This document shows positions 28,545 to 37,622 of a DNA stretch of 64,000 nt, in pieces (positions within the stretch are counted from its first letter, which is position 1; every line of letters begins with the position of its first letter). The DNA lies in contig NZ_CP099547.1 of the NCBI RefSeq assembly GCF_023973165.1, positions 682,001 through 746,000 of the forward strand. The letters are read 5' to 3'. The notes under the pieces were generated by a model that was given only the letters and a program-made list of their open reading frames with translations, did not search any database and was not told where the DNA came from. This DNA is from Arcanobacterium pinnipediorum. Lineage in GTDB: Bacteria > Actinomycetota > Actinomycetes > Actinomycetales > Actinomycetaceae. A program made the translations under genes and the position numbers.

Positions 28545-28573
28545 TTGTGCGCAACATATTTTCTTCTTATAAT
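28545..28573 (+). promoter_or_regulatory. Promoter with inverted-repeat operator candidate
   Basis: A perfect TATAAT at 28568-28573 is preceded after 17 bases by TTGTGC at 28545-28550. The -35 region lies in a palindrome-like GTTGTGCGCAAC (28543-28554), and another GTTGCG half-site is at 28524. A repressor could bind here. It drives the secreted-protein/ABC cassette. Confidence 0.6.
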
Positions 28574-28605
28574 GAGAGAACGATGAGTTATACATACGAG
28601 AGGAT

Positions 28606-29027
28606 GTGAGCGTTTTGCGTCGTTTAACTAAAACAGTAATTACAGTTTTTCATTAGCTGTCGTTGGTATGCCAGTAGCATATGCTGAAGGAGGCTGGAGC
28701 TCCTATATGACAGGTGTTCTTACGGGTTTTAATTCGAGAACATGGCAGGATCAGAATATTGATTCAACTAGCACAAGCATTACATTTTCCGGATGTACCA
28801 ACAATATTAATCCATACCATGGTGTCAGCGCAGAAGTACAGCTAACTCGAGAAACGCCTTTTTATCAACCAGATGAGTCGCAAGGCAGGCGTTCTCTTAA
28901 CTGCGGTGGATCGGATACTAAATACTGGGGACGTTCTCCTGCTGGAAGCTATCACTTTACACTTACTGGAGTTAACGGAAGTGAATACGGTGCGATTTCA
29001 GTTCGTAATGTAAGCGTAAATTACTGA
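28606..29027 (+). pseudogene. Small secreted protein, frameshifted within its signal peptide
   Basis: From the GTG at 28606 or TTG at 28615 the frame gives a basic start (LRRLTKTVITVF) and then hits a stop at 28654. Adding one T to the T5 run at 28646-28650 restores FSLAVVGMPVAYA and leads in frame to a 114-residue mature protein that starts EGGWSSYMTG and ends VRNVSVNY. The mature part has two cysteines and is rich in Ser, Thr, Asn and Gly, like an extracellular beta protein. I recognise no family. As written the gene would be off. It could be a real mutation, a phase switch or a base-call error. It is followed at 29056 by an ABC ATPase. Confidence 0.7.
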
Positions 29028-29055
29028 TCCGCTAAAGCGAGAGATAGATTAGGTA

Positions 29056-29760
29056 ATGATTTCTATCGACAATCTAGTTTTTTCGTACCGCAATAAATCT
29101 TTGTTTTCCAAGTTGTCGATTGAGATTCATCCTGGGCGAACAATGTTAGTTGGTCCTAATGGTGCTGGAAAAACAACATTGATGGCGCTTCTTTCTGGGA
29201 AGTTGCGGATGGCACACGGGAATATCTACTGGCCAAAGGATCCGTTTTTCACCAGTTGGATGCCACAACGAATCAAAGCAATTCGTAGTTTTACAGTTCG
29301 TGAGCAACTCTCATATATAGGGTGGTTAGAGAAGGTCGCATCTGATCAACTTTCTCAGCGAGTTCAGGAAGTACTTACAAGTGTCAATCTTTTTCACCAG
29401 GCTGATACTTATTCAACCAGTTTATCTGGAGGGCAATTACGTAGACTCGGATTAGCACAAGCCTTGATTGGTGATCCTGATTTATTGATTTTAGACGAGC
29501 CAACTGCAGGTTTGGATGTAACAGAATATGAGCGGCTGCGGGATTTGCTTTTTTCGGATAGCAAACTCGCTGAATATATGCTTGTTTCCACGCATGATAT
29601 TCGTGAATTGGCAGCATCCTTTGACTGGGTAGTCCTTCTTCAATCTGGAGAAGTGAAATTTAGCGGGAGTGTTCCAGAGTTTTTAGGACTGACCCCACAC
29701 TTAGATCCAGTTGAATCCTATTATGTTGCAACGGGAACTGACTGGAGACAAACGCAATGA
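29056..29760 (+). CDS. ABC transporter ATPase (ABC-2 type)
   Basis: A 234-residue ATPase with Walker A GPNGAGKTTLM, signature LSGGQLRRLGLAQAL, Walker B LLILDEPTAGLD and switch STHD. The sequence style fits ABC-2 type exporters and bacteriocin-immunity pumps. The stop overlaps the start of the membrane protein by four bases. It likely pumps, or protects against, a product of this cassette (inference). Confidence 0.9.
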   Translation: MISIDNLVFSYRNKSLFSKLSIEIHPGRTMLVGPNGAGKTTLMALLSGKLRMAHGNIYWPKDPFFTSWMPQRIKAIRSFTVREQLSYIGWLEKVASDQLSQRVQEVLTSVNLFHQADTYSTSLSGGQLRRLGLAQALIGDPDLLILDEPTAGLDVTEYERLRDLLFSDSKLAEYMLVSTHDIRELAASFDWVVLLQSGEVKFSGSVPEFLGLTPHLDPVESYYVATGTDWRQTQ

Positions 29761-30929
29761 TTAGCGCCTTGTGGCGTCAGCGACGACGAGAGCCAATTTT
29801 ATTCCTTAGCCCACTGCTCATTGTGTTGGCAACGATCCATTTTTCTGCTGTTCCACACGGTGAAAGCGCATTGCCACTGCAAGGATGGTCGCTTGGCTTG
29901 TCGATTGTCTTTATCGTTGGGCCGGTGGTGGCAAGCTGTGTTGCGTATTCGGTTGGACGACTCAAAGATGCGGATATTCTCGCCGCACATTGGCCTAGGC
30001 ATCTCGCCTCAATTATTTCCCAATCTATTGTTATTCCAGCTACCGTTGGGTGGTTGGTCATCATGGGATGCGGATTGGTGATGTCTGGCTTTTCGATACC
30101 TGATATGAGGCTTGTCCTGGTTGTCACAGCTGCATTGGGCCAGATGCTTGCTTTGGGAGTTATTGCGGCAGTTTTGTTGCCTTCTATTGTCGCTACACCT
30201 ACAGTTTTGGTTATCGGTTACCTGTGGATGGTGTTACCAATGGCGTTTGAACCATTGTGGTTGCGGCATCTCAATGGCTATTGGTCAACGTGCTGTATGG
30301 CGGATCAAGTCCCGGCTTGGCAGGGTGTTATCGGAGTTTTATTAGTTGCTTGCAGTTTGTGGGCAGTAGTTGTGGCAGCTTTTTTGACTAAAGTGGTTAA
30401 AAAAGCTGTATTCGTAATGGTAGGAATCATTATTTTTTTTGGTGGATTATTCTCGGTGAGTACTCTAGGAGCTTTTCCAGTGGTCTTTCGCGGGGCAGAA
30501 ACAGTGTGCAAACCAGTGGGTGAAGGCGGTGAACTGTGTTTGTTCCCAGAACACGAGCCTCAGCGTGAACAAGTGATGCAAGTTATTGAATCAGTAATGC
30601 CTGCATGGAGTGATCTAGTACCAATCGGGCAGGTACGTTACTCGGAGGCGCATTCCCAAGTCTCCATAAGCAGTTACTTTCCCGAAGGTATTTCGCGCGA
30701 AAATATAGTATCTACATTAGCTGTGGCACATTTGCCTGAAGTTCCTGATTGTGGTAATCGTCCTTATGAGAATGGGATATTCTATGAAGAAGCTTGGCAG
30801 ATATTAATGGCTAAGGGTGGGATTCTTGTTAACAATGAATCTGTAACTGAGCGTGTAGCTACGACGAGTGACCAAGAATTACGTGAGTGGTTTGCCCAGA
30901 CAGTCGCTCAGATTGAGCAGTGTTCTTAG
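29757..30929 (+). CDS. Membrane partner of the ABC ATPase, with extracellular C-terminal domain
   Basis: A 390-residue protein with about six to seven membrane helices in the first 245 residues, then about 145 residues that are soluble and probably outside, holding cysteines in CKPVGEGGELC and near DCGN. The first part looks like an ABC-2 permease but shows no clear family motif. It overlaps the ATPase gene by four bases, so the two products should form one transporter. The large soluble tail is unusual for an ABC-2 permease and may capture the substrate. Confidence 0.75.
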   Translation: MISALWRQRRREPILFLSPLLIVLATIHFSAVPHGESALPLQGWSLGLSIVFIVGPVVASCVAYSVGRLKDADILAAHWPRHLASIISQSIVIPATVGWLVIMGCGLVMSGFSIPDMRLVLVVTAALGQMLALGVIAAVLLPSIVATPTVLVIGYLWMVLPMAFEPLWLRHLNGYWSTCCMADQVPAWQGVIGVLLVACSLWAVVVAAFLTKVVKKAVFVMVGIIIFFGGLFSVSTLGAFPVVFRGAETVCKPVGEGGELCLFPEHEPQREQVMQVIESVMPAWSDLVPIGQVRYSEAHSQVSISSYFPEGISRENIVSTLAVAHLPEVPDCGNRPYENGIFYEEAWQILMAKGGILVNNESVTERVATTSDQELREWFAQTVAQIEQCS

Positions 30930-30953
30930 TGGGCGTTAGTAACAGGGCGCGAT

Positions 30954-31540
30954 ATGAAACTTTATATAAAATCTCGGTTTAGTGTACCGGCAGTGTGGGT
31001 ATTCGCTGTTCTATTAATGTCTATAATTGTGTTAGGGAAAAACCATGTTTTTTACCAAGTTTTCTTGGGGTGTTAACACGCTCTACACCGGTTGCTGTAA
31101 TTATCGCATGTGCATTAGCAACTTTGTTTCTTGTTGTTTTGGGTCAAAGTGACCCGTTTATAGAATATCGTTCGGCGCGGAAAATTCCTTCGATCGATAG
31201 TGTTTTCATCAGCACGCTCACGCTAATATGCTTTGCTTTGGCAGGAGGTGTACATGGGGTATCGCTGGCATTACCGGTTCTACGATCACTTTGTGGTTTT
31301 ATCGGGGCCGGTCTGCTGGCGGGGGCGCTGATATATTATCGACTAGGCGTTTTCTTACCGAGTATTTTGTTCGTCATCTTCACACTTGTTGGTTCTCACC
31401 CAGGCGGTAGTGGATATGTGTGGGCATTTGCTATAGCGCCAGCGTCTTCGATTATTTCTTATGCAATTGCCGCTATTGTGTATATTACTGGTGTGTGGGC
31501 GTGGATATATCACTATCCGGTAGCGTCTATACCGAGATAA
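30954..31540 (+). pseudogene. Small multi-helix membrane protein, one-base frameshift
   Basis: The ATG at 30954 begins a good membrane protein (MKLYIKSRFSVPAVWVF, then a helix) but stops at 31074. The next frame continues with VLTRSTPVAVIIACALATL and four or five more helices to 31540. One extra base in a homopolymer between 31038 and 31070, for example the G4 run at 31067-31070 or the A5 run at 31038-31042, joins them into about 195 residues. The frame-2 part read alone would begin with a non-membrane, Cys-rich string, which is unlikely to be real. Probably part of the ABC cassette. Confidence 0.6.
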
Positions 31541-31715
31541 AGGTCTGGACTAGCGAACTAGATAAGTTTTGGAACTATATCGTTCGTGTACTTGAATTAT
31601 GGGTTTTTCTCGGCAAAGATTTTATAGTCCTCATATTTTGGAAATAACGTTGTTGCCTGAATCTTGAGGTACTCAATCTCACAGTGTTCAATTCGGGCAG
31701 AATTTCAAGCCGTGG

Positions 31716-31721
31716 TAGAAT
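31716..31721 (+). promoter_or_regulatory. Putative -10 element for rpsO
   Basis: TAGAAT, preceded by GTGG, lies about 90 bases before the rpsO start and matches the actinobacterial -10 pattern. No strong -35 is visible. The leader contains the GC-rich stretch around 31735. Confidence 0.35.
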
Positions 31722-31810
31722 CGAACAGCCGTTGGATCGGCCACGGAGTGTCATCGCTCGAGAGAACAAGCCTCGGGCTCCGTGCAACAAGGATGAAAAG
31801 GAGTGATCGT

Positions 31811-32080
31811 ATGGCTCTATCTGCAGAGCGTAAGAACGAAATCATTAAGGAATACGCAACTCACGAGGGCGATACTGGTTCTCCAGAAGTCCAGGTTGCA
31901 ATTCTGTCTGCCCGTATCAAGGAATTGACAGAGCACTTCCGTACTCACAAGCATGATCACCACTCACGTCGTGGTCTGATGCTTCTCATCGGTAAGCGCA
32001 AGCGCCTCCTCGGCTACCTCGCCGCAGAAGACATCGAGCGTTACCGTTCATTAATCTCCCGTCTCGGCCTGCGCCGCTGA
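31811..32080 (+). CDS. rpsO: 30S ribosomal protein S15
   Basis: S15 binds 16S rRNA early in assembly of the small subunit. The 89-residue product [15 protein letters not shown], with [29 protein letters not shown] and [10 protein letters not shown], is a full-length match to the family. The ATG at 31811 gives the standard N-terminus; the longer upstream frame is not coding. It precedes pnp as in most bacteria. Confidence 0.97.
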   Translation: MALSAERKNEIIKEYATHEGDTGSPEVQVAILSARIKELTEHFRTHKHDHHSRRGLMLLIGKRKRLLGYLAAEDIERYRSLISRLGLRR

Positions 32081-32084
32081 CGTC

Positions 32085-32126
32085 AAACTTATCGGCCCGG
32101 CCGCCACGGTTCGGGCCGATAAGTTT
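32085..32126 (+). terminator. Terminator after rpsO
   Basis: A perfect 15-bp inverted repeat pairs 32085-32099 with 32112-32126, GC-rich at its top and ending in AAGTTT. It separates rpsO from the pnp leader. Confidence 0.85.
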
Positions 32127-32204
32127 AATGTGCGCCTTTCACCCCCATAAAGGCACGTAATCGCGTAGAATAGATTACGTAACTGGCGGCCCGTCGTCGT
32201 CAAT

Positions 32205-32399
32205 ATGCATAATACGCCCAGTGTTATGCACGGCGCTTAGCGCCTACGGAAAACCGCGTACCTCGCCGGTACGCATCGAAGATAAAGAAGCTGCCCGCGA
32301 GGTTCGGTCCTCGGTTATGGTGAACGGAAACTAGTGAAAGTTAGCCTGTCCGTTCATGAGAATCGATGACCGCACCGGGGCGATAACCGTAAAGGAGAT
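32205..32399 (+). ncRNA. Structured 5' leader of pnp (Actino-pnp-like RNA)
   Basis: No gene lies between 32081 and 32402, but the stretch is full of stem-loops. GCGTACC pairs with GGTACGC (32256-32274), CGAGG with CCTCG (32298-32313), GAACGGA with TCCGTTC (32322-32355), and CGGTTAT near 32312 can pair with ATAACCG near 32383. An RNA motif named Actino-pnp is known upstream of actinobacterial pnp genes and may be an autoregulatory RNase site. Exact borders and identity are inferred from position and structure only. Confidence 0.55.
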
Positions 32400-32402
32400 C
32401 CC

Positions 32403-34775
32403 ATGGAGGGTCCAGACGTAAAATTTGCTGAAGCCGTTATTGATAACGGATCATTTGGCACTCGAAAGATTCGTTTCGAAACAGGCTTATTGGCTCGGCA
32501 AGCTGCCGGTTGTGCAGTGGCATACTTAGATGATGAAACCACCGTATTGTCAGCAACTGCTGTATCAAGCCAACCGCGCGAACATTTTGATTTCTTCCCG
32601 CTCACTGTAGACGTCGAAGAACGTTCATACGCTGCCGGACGAATCCCCGGATCATTCTTCCGCCGTGAAGGTCGTCCAACCACTGATGCTATTTTGGCTG
32701 CCCGCCTCATTGACCGCCCACTACGCCCAGCCTTCGTTAAGGGCTTGCGTAACGAAGTCCAAGTTGTGGCAACCATCCTCACCATTCACCCAGATGACGC
32801 ATACGACGTCGTAGCCATCAACGCTGCGTCGATGTCCACTCAGCTGTCCGGTTTGCCATTCTCTGGCCCCATCGGTGGCGTTCGTATCTCCCTCATTGAC
32901 GGACAATGGGTAGCCTTCCCGCGCTGGTCAGAAATTCCACGCGCAACCTTCACCATGGTTGTTGCTGGACGTATCGTGGGCGAGGACGTCGCTATTATGA
33001 TGGTCGAAGCAGAAGGTGGCGAAAACGTTATCGACAACATCGCCAAGGGTGGCGTTAAGCCAACTGAAACTGTTGTTGCCGAAGGCCTCGACGCTGCTAA
33101 AACCTTTATCCGCGTATTGTGTGACGCACAGGCAGAACTTGCTGCTCAAGCAGCTAAACCAACCGAAGAATACCCACTCTTCCCATCCTACGAAGATGCC
33201 GAATACGAAGCAGTTGCTGCAAAGCTTGGCAACCGTTTCGCCGAACTATGGGGCATCGTCGATAAGCATGAGCGCGATGACGCTCTCAACGAGCTTACTG
33301 CCGAAATCGTTCAATCCCTCACCGAAGAATTCCCAGAGCGTGACCAAGCACTGGCACTAGCAGTTAATGCACACTGGAAGAAGGCAATGCGCGAACGCGT
33401 CCTGACCACCGGTGAACGTATGGACGGGCGCACCCCAGTTGAAATCCGTACCATTACTGCAGAATCTGGTATTCTGCCACGAGTTCACGGTTCGGCACTC
33501 TTCCAGCGCGGCGAAACCCAGATCATGGGTGTCACCACATTGAACATGCTCAAGATGGAACAGCAAATGGATAACCTTTCTCCGGTTACCTCCAAGCGCT
33601 ATATCCACCACTACAACTTCCCACCATACTCAACCGGTGAAACCGGCCGCGTAGGCACACCAAAGCGCCGCGAAATCGGCCACGGTATGCTCGCAGAGCG
33701 CGCACTCGTGCCAGTTTTGCCATCGCGTGATGAATTCCCATACGCTATCCGTCAAGTCTCCGAAGCCCTCGGCTCAAACGGTTCGACCTCGATGGGTTCG
33801 GTCTGTGCATCAACTATTTCGTTGATGAACGCCGGTGTTCCACTGCGCGCAGCAGTTGCCGGTATCGCTATGGGTCTTGTCTCAGGCGAGATCGACGGCG
33901 AACAGCGTTACGTTGCCTTGACCGACATCCTCGGTGCCGAAGATGCTCTGGGCGATATGGACTTCAAGGTTGCTGGTACTCGTGACTTCGTCACTGCGCT
34001 TCAGCTTGATACCAAGCTCGACGGTATTCCAGCAGAAGTATTGGGGGCAGCATTAAGCCAAGCACACGATGCTCGCCAAGCAATCCTCGACCTGATCGAA
34101 GAAGCAGTTCCAGAACCAGAAGAAATGGCTCAAACTGCACCACGCATTATTTCGGTGAAGATCCCAGTTGATAAGATCGGTGAAGTTATCGGGCCAAAAG
34201 GCAAGATGATCAACCAGATCCAAGAAGATACTGGTGCAGATATTTCGATTGAAGAAGATGGAACCGTCTTTATCGGTGCAACCAATGGCGCATCGGCTGA
34301 GGCTGCTCGTCAAACCATCAACCAGATCGCCAACCCAACCATGCCTGAAGTCGGGGAACGCTTCGTAGGAACCGTTGTTAAGACAACCACCTTCGGTGCA
34401 TTCATTTCCTTGGCGCCTGGCAAGGACGGCCTGCTTCACATCTCCCAGATCCGTCGCCTTGTTGGTGGTAAGCGCGTTGAGAACGTCGAAGATGTTCTTA
34501 ACGTAGGAGATAAGGTAGAAGTTGAACTCGCTGAAATCGATCAGCGCGGAAAGCTTTCCTTGCACGCTGTTCTTACCGAAGAACAACTCGAAGCTGAGAA
34601 GGCCGCCGAAGAAGAATTCAAGGCCAAGCGTGCCGAGCGCGGGGAGAACTCCGACAACGGCGAACGCCGTGAACGCCGCGACCGCGGTGAACGCCGCGAG
34701 CGCCGCCCCCGCCGTCGTACCCGCAAGGGCGAAGAATCTTCAGAGAATAACGAATCAGCCGATTCCGCTGAGTGA
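32403..34775 (+). CDS. pnp: Polyribonucleotide nucleotidyltransferase (PNPase)
   Basis: PNPase degrades RNA 3' to 5' with phosphate. The 790-residue protein has two RNase PH-like domains, with [20 protein letters not shown] and later [11 protein letters not shown] and [19 protein letters not shown] domain follows at about residue 582 ([15 protein letters not shown]) and an S1 domain from about 649 ([18 protein letters not shown]). The tail is a low-complexity Arg/Glu stretch typical of actinobacteria. An AAAGGAGA ribosome site precedes the ATG. Its RNA leader suggests autoregulation. Confidence 0.97.
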   Translation: MEGPDVKFAEAVIDNGSFGTRKIRFETGLLARQAAGCAVAYLDDETTVLSATAVSSQPREHFDFFPLTVDVEERSYAAGRIPGSFFRREGRPTTDAILAARLIDRPLRPAFVKGLRNEVQVVATILTIHPDDAYDVVAINAASMSTQLSGLPFSGPIGGVRISLIDGQWVAFPRWSEIPRATFTMVVAGRIVGEDVAIMMVEAEGGENVIDNIAKGGVKPTETVVAEGLDAAKTFIRVLCDAQAELAAQAAKPTEEYPLFPSYEDAEYEAVAAKLGNRFAELWGIVDKHERDDALNELTAEIVQSLTEEFPERDQALALAVNAHWKKAMRERVLTTGERMDGRTPVEIRTITAESGILPRVHGSALFQRGETQIMGVTTLNMLKMEQQMDNLSPVTSKRYIHHYNFPPYSTGETGRVGTPKRREIGHGMLAERALVPVLPSRDEFPYAIRQVSEALGSNGSTSMGSVCASTISLMNAGVPLRAAVAGIAMGLVSGEIDGEQRYVALTDILGAEDALGDMDFKVAGTRDFVTALQLDTKLDGIPAEVLGAALSQAHDARQAILDLIEEAVPEPEEMAQTAPRIISVKIPVDKIGEVIGPKGKMINQIQEDTGADISIEEDGTVFIGATNGASAEAARQTINQIANPTMPEVGERFVGTVVKTTTFGAFISLAPGKDGLLHISQIRRLVGGKRVENVEDVLNVGDKVEVELAEIDQRGKLSLHAVLTEEQLEAEKAAEEEFKAKRAERGENSDNGERRERRDRGERRERRPRRRTRKGEESSENNESADSAE

Positions 34776-34828
34776 CCAGAAAACCTCTGAGTAAACGTCG
34801 ATGTAGTGAGTAGAGTTATTCACTACGC

Positions 34829-34874
34829 ATTGGACGATAGCTAGTAGCTAAAATGTTGCTAGCTATCGTCCAAT
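34829..34874 (+). terminator. Long hairpin between pnp and the MFS gene
   Basis: A perfect 16-bp stem pairs 34829-34844 with 34859-34874; a smaller 7-bp hairpin lies just upstream (34803-34826). There is no strong T run, so it may be a terminator of pnp or a regulatory hairpin for the transporter gene that starts 18 bases later. Confidence 0.6.
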
Positions 34875-34892
34875 TCCTATGAAAGGGCAGAT

Positions 34893-36122
34893 GTGAACGC
34901 TCGCGCAATCAACACCGCCTACGTTGCATTTCAAGCATGTTACTGGATGGTATTTTGCGTCTGCGTAGGCTTTATATCTTTCTACTTACAAGCCATGGGA
35001 CTCACCGAGGTCTACATCGGTATCGCAACCGCACTTTTTTGCGGGGCAACATTCCTCGTCCAACCACTCTTAGGCAACCTCAGCGATCGAATAGAAGCAT
35101 TGACGTGGAAACGTATGGTACTCGCACTAACCGGTATATATTTCCTGGTCTGTGTTGCGATGATCGCCATCCCACACCAGCTCGCAAACATCTTTCTGCT
35201 CGGCCTGCTGTATTTCATCGCAAACCTTATTGCTCCATTCATTAACAGTGCCCACTATCATTATTCGAGCCGAGGAATATACATAAACTTCGGCGTTGCC
35301 CGCGGAGCCGGATCGGCTGCCTTTGCGCTACTGGCCGTCATTATCGGTAGCGTTTCCCATATCTATGGGGCACGAGTCATCCCAGTATTTGGTGCAGGTG
35401 CATCCACGATGCTCTTCCTGATAGCTTTGCTCATGCCCTACTGTGCCACAGATCGAGATAACGCCCACCAATCTCGGGCACGTTCGCAGGTCAATACACT
35501 GAGCTTCTTACGAAAATACCCCACATTCTCCATGATGCTCCTCGCTGTGCTTCTGATGTATTTCTCCCACAATTTATTAAGCATTTATCTGCTACAAATA
35601 GTGCAATCTCTGGGCGGAGACAGCGCAAACTTGGGGAGTGCACTGGGGTTGCAGGCAGCTGTAGAAATCCCGATTCTCTTCGCATTCGCAGTTATCATGC
35701 GTTATTTCGCCATAAAGAATCTCATGTTGTTTGCCGGCCTAGGCTACATTATCCGGGCGATCATGTATCTTGCCACGAGTTCCATTCCGATGCTCTACAT
35801 GACGCAACTAACCCAAATGTGTAGTTTTGCGATTCTTGCGGCAGCCTCAGTATATTACACCGGAGTTTACGTCCAGGAAGCCGATCAAAACACTGGCCAG
35901 GCGTTTATGACCAGCATGATGCCAGCTTCGACGGTGTTGGCATCCCTTGCGGGCGGCACGATTTTGCAGTACGCGAGCATAACTAGTTTATTGGTCTTTA
36001 ATGTGGTGGTGGCGTTATGTGCGCTAGCAATTGCTTTTATTTCGGTGCGTATGCCACAACCTGTTGTTTCGCTCGTAGTCAACGCTGAAGAACCCCAGCT
36101 AGCTAGTGGCGCAGTTCAATGA
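34893..36122 (+). CDS. MFS transporter, 12 membrane helices
   Basis: A 409-residue polytopic membrane protein with twelve predicted helices. Between helices two and three is GNLSDR, the MFS motif A form G-x-L-[SA]-D-R. The overall look is that of the LacY-like MFS_1 group, which includes nucleoside and sugar permeases; the substrate is not readable. The start is a GTG with an AAAGGG ribosome site. The gene sits between pnp and the M16 peptidase, which are adjacent in many actinobacteria, so it may be a local insertion. Confidence 0.85.
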   Translation: MNARAINTAYVAFQACYWMVFCVCVGFISFYLQAMGLTEVYIGIATALFCGATFLVQPLLGNLSDRIEALTWKRMVLALTGIYFLVCVAMIAIPHQLANIFLLGLLYFIANLIAPFINSAHYHYSSRGIYINFGVARGAGSAAFALLAVIIGSVSHIYGARVIPVFGAGASTMLFLIALLMPYCATDRDNAHQSRARSQVNTLSFLRKYPTFSMMLLAVLLMYFSHNLLSIYLLQIVQSLGGDSANLGSALGLQAAVEIPILFAFAVIMRYFAIKNLMLFAGLGYIIRAIMYLATSSIPMLYMTQLTQMCSFAILAAASVYYTGVYVQEADQNTGQAFMTSMMPASTVLASLAGGTILQYASITSLLVFNVVVALCALAIAFISVRMPQPVVSLVVNAEEPQLASGAVQ

Positions 36123-36241
36123 CAACGGCAGGGATGGGTCTCATTCTCATCTCTTCGCTTTGATAGATAATGCAGTAGGATGGAACACGTGCCATTTAAT
36201 GCTTTGAGCACATGGCTTATGTGTCGTACAGGGAGGAATCA

Positions 36242-37561
36242 ATGACCTTCACAACCATCAACTTGCCGATGGATACATATCAAACGTTGACGTTCGTTGA
36301 GGATGGTATTCTTGGCCAGCGCACCATTTTGCCTGGTGGCGTGCGCGTATTGACGGAGAAAGTCCCCGGCCAACGATCAGTTTCTGCAGGTTTTTGGGTC
36401 AGTGCCGGATCACGTGATGAAGAACCCGGGCGCGAAGGCTCCACACATTTTCTTGAGCACATGTTGTTTAAGGGTACCGACACCCAAAGCGCTGCAGATA
36501 TCTCGGCGCTGGGTGATTTCCTTGGTGGAACACTCAACGCGGCTACCGCTCGCCAATACACCTCGTATTACGGGCGCGTATTTGCTGCCGATCTACCACA
36601 GCTAATGGAACTTCTTATCGACATGCTCACCCGATCCGTCCTCGATGAAGGGGAGATGGAAATCGAGCGTGGTGTTATTCTCGAAGAGCTAGCTGCCGGA
36701 GAAGATGACGTCACCGAAGTTGCCGAACATGCCTTGTTGCCGCTGGTGATGGGGGATCATCCGCTAGCACGCCCCGTCGGTGGCACTGCGCAAACAGTTG
36801 CCGGGCTTAAACATTCCCACATGCTTGACCACTACAACTCTAACTATCAGCCCCACGAAATTATTTTCACTGCTGTAGGGGACGTCGATCACCAAGATTT
36901 TTGCGAACTGGTACAGGCACTTTTGTTGGGCGGCGGCTGGAAGCTTGACGACGGCGTGATGCCAGCTAAACGACGTCGAGTATCCGATATTGTTTATTCT
37001 TCTCGCGATAACCACCTTCGCGTGGAACGTCCAGGCCGTCAAACGGCGGTAGCAATGGGCTGGCCAGGACTAAAAATGGGAGATGAGCGCGAATACACTG
37101 CGATGGCGTTGGAATTGATTCTCGGTGGCGGACCGTCTTCGAGACTCTTCCAAGAAGTACGCGAGAAACGCGGTTTGGCATATTCAACGTATGCGTGGCA
37201 GATGAATTCGGCAGAAGGCGGGCTTTTCTTGCTTGAAGCGCAATGCCAGCCAGACCACGCCGAAGATGTTGCGGCGATTATGACCCAATGTTTAGCAGAT
37301 ATTGCCCAGGGTGGAGTGAGCCAGCAAGAGATGCTGACGGCATTTAACCAGCGCCGGGCACAACTCGTTTTCTCGGCAGAATCTAATAGTTTTAGGCGTT
37401 CGCGGTTAGGGCAATCGGAAATTTTCCGTGGCGACATCGTCTCTATTGAGAGTTCGTTGGAAAAATCGCGTCACGTCAGTGCTGCAGATGTACAACAGTT
37501 AGCTGCTGAGATTGTGCAACAACCGCACTCGCTAGTCATTGCGGGTCCGGAAACAGCGTAA
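36242..37561 (+). CDS. M16-family zinc peptidase
   Basis: A 439-residue insulinase-like peptidase. The inverted zinc motif HFLEH at about residue 68 (H-x-x-E-H) with the downstream Glu of ERGVILEELA is present, and the C-terminal half has the R/Y substrate-clamp pattern. The family includes mitochondrial-type processing peptidases; the bacterial pnp-linked form is widely conserved but its target is uncertain. GGGAGGA before the ATG at 36242 decides the start; ten residues upstream are not needed. Confidence 0.93.
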   Translation: MTFTTINLPMDTYQTLTFVEDGILGQRTILPGGVRVLTEKVPGQRSVSAGFWVSAGSRDEEPGREGSTHFLEHMLFKGTDTQSAADISALGDFLGGTLNAATARQYTSYYGRVFAADLPQLMELLIDMLTRSVLDEGEMEIERGVILEELAAGEDDVTEVAEHALLPLVMGDHPLARPVGGTAQTVAGLKHSHMLDHYNSNYQPHEIIFTAVGDVDHQDFCELVQALLLGGGWKLDDGVMPAKRRRVSDIVYSSRDNHLRVERPGRQTAVAMGWPGLKMGDEREYTAMALELILGGGPSSRLFQEVREKRGLAYSTYAWQMNSAEGGLFLLEAQCQPDHAEDVAAIMTQCLADIAQGGVSQQEMLTAFNQRRAQLVFSAESNSFRRSRLGQSEIFRGDIVSIESSLEKSRHVSAADVQQLAAEIVQQPHSLVIAGPETA

Positions 37562-37622
37562 TTAGGCAGTGCGTTGGTTAGCACTCCATGAATGTAGAAG
37601 AATACTTGTGGTGTGAGATGAG

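Noticed and set aside
28606..29027. Secreted protein as a lactococcin 972-type bacteriocin
   Set aside because: The mature start (EGGW) and the ABC context are reminiscent, but the length (114 residues) and the conserved SNY/HGxKxH pattern of that family do not fit.
32256..32274. GC hairpin in the pnp leader as a terminator
   Set aside because: It has a short stem without T run and sits among other stems in a leader, so it is treated as part of a structured RNA.
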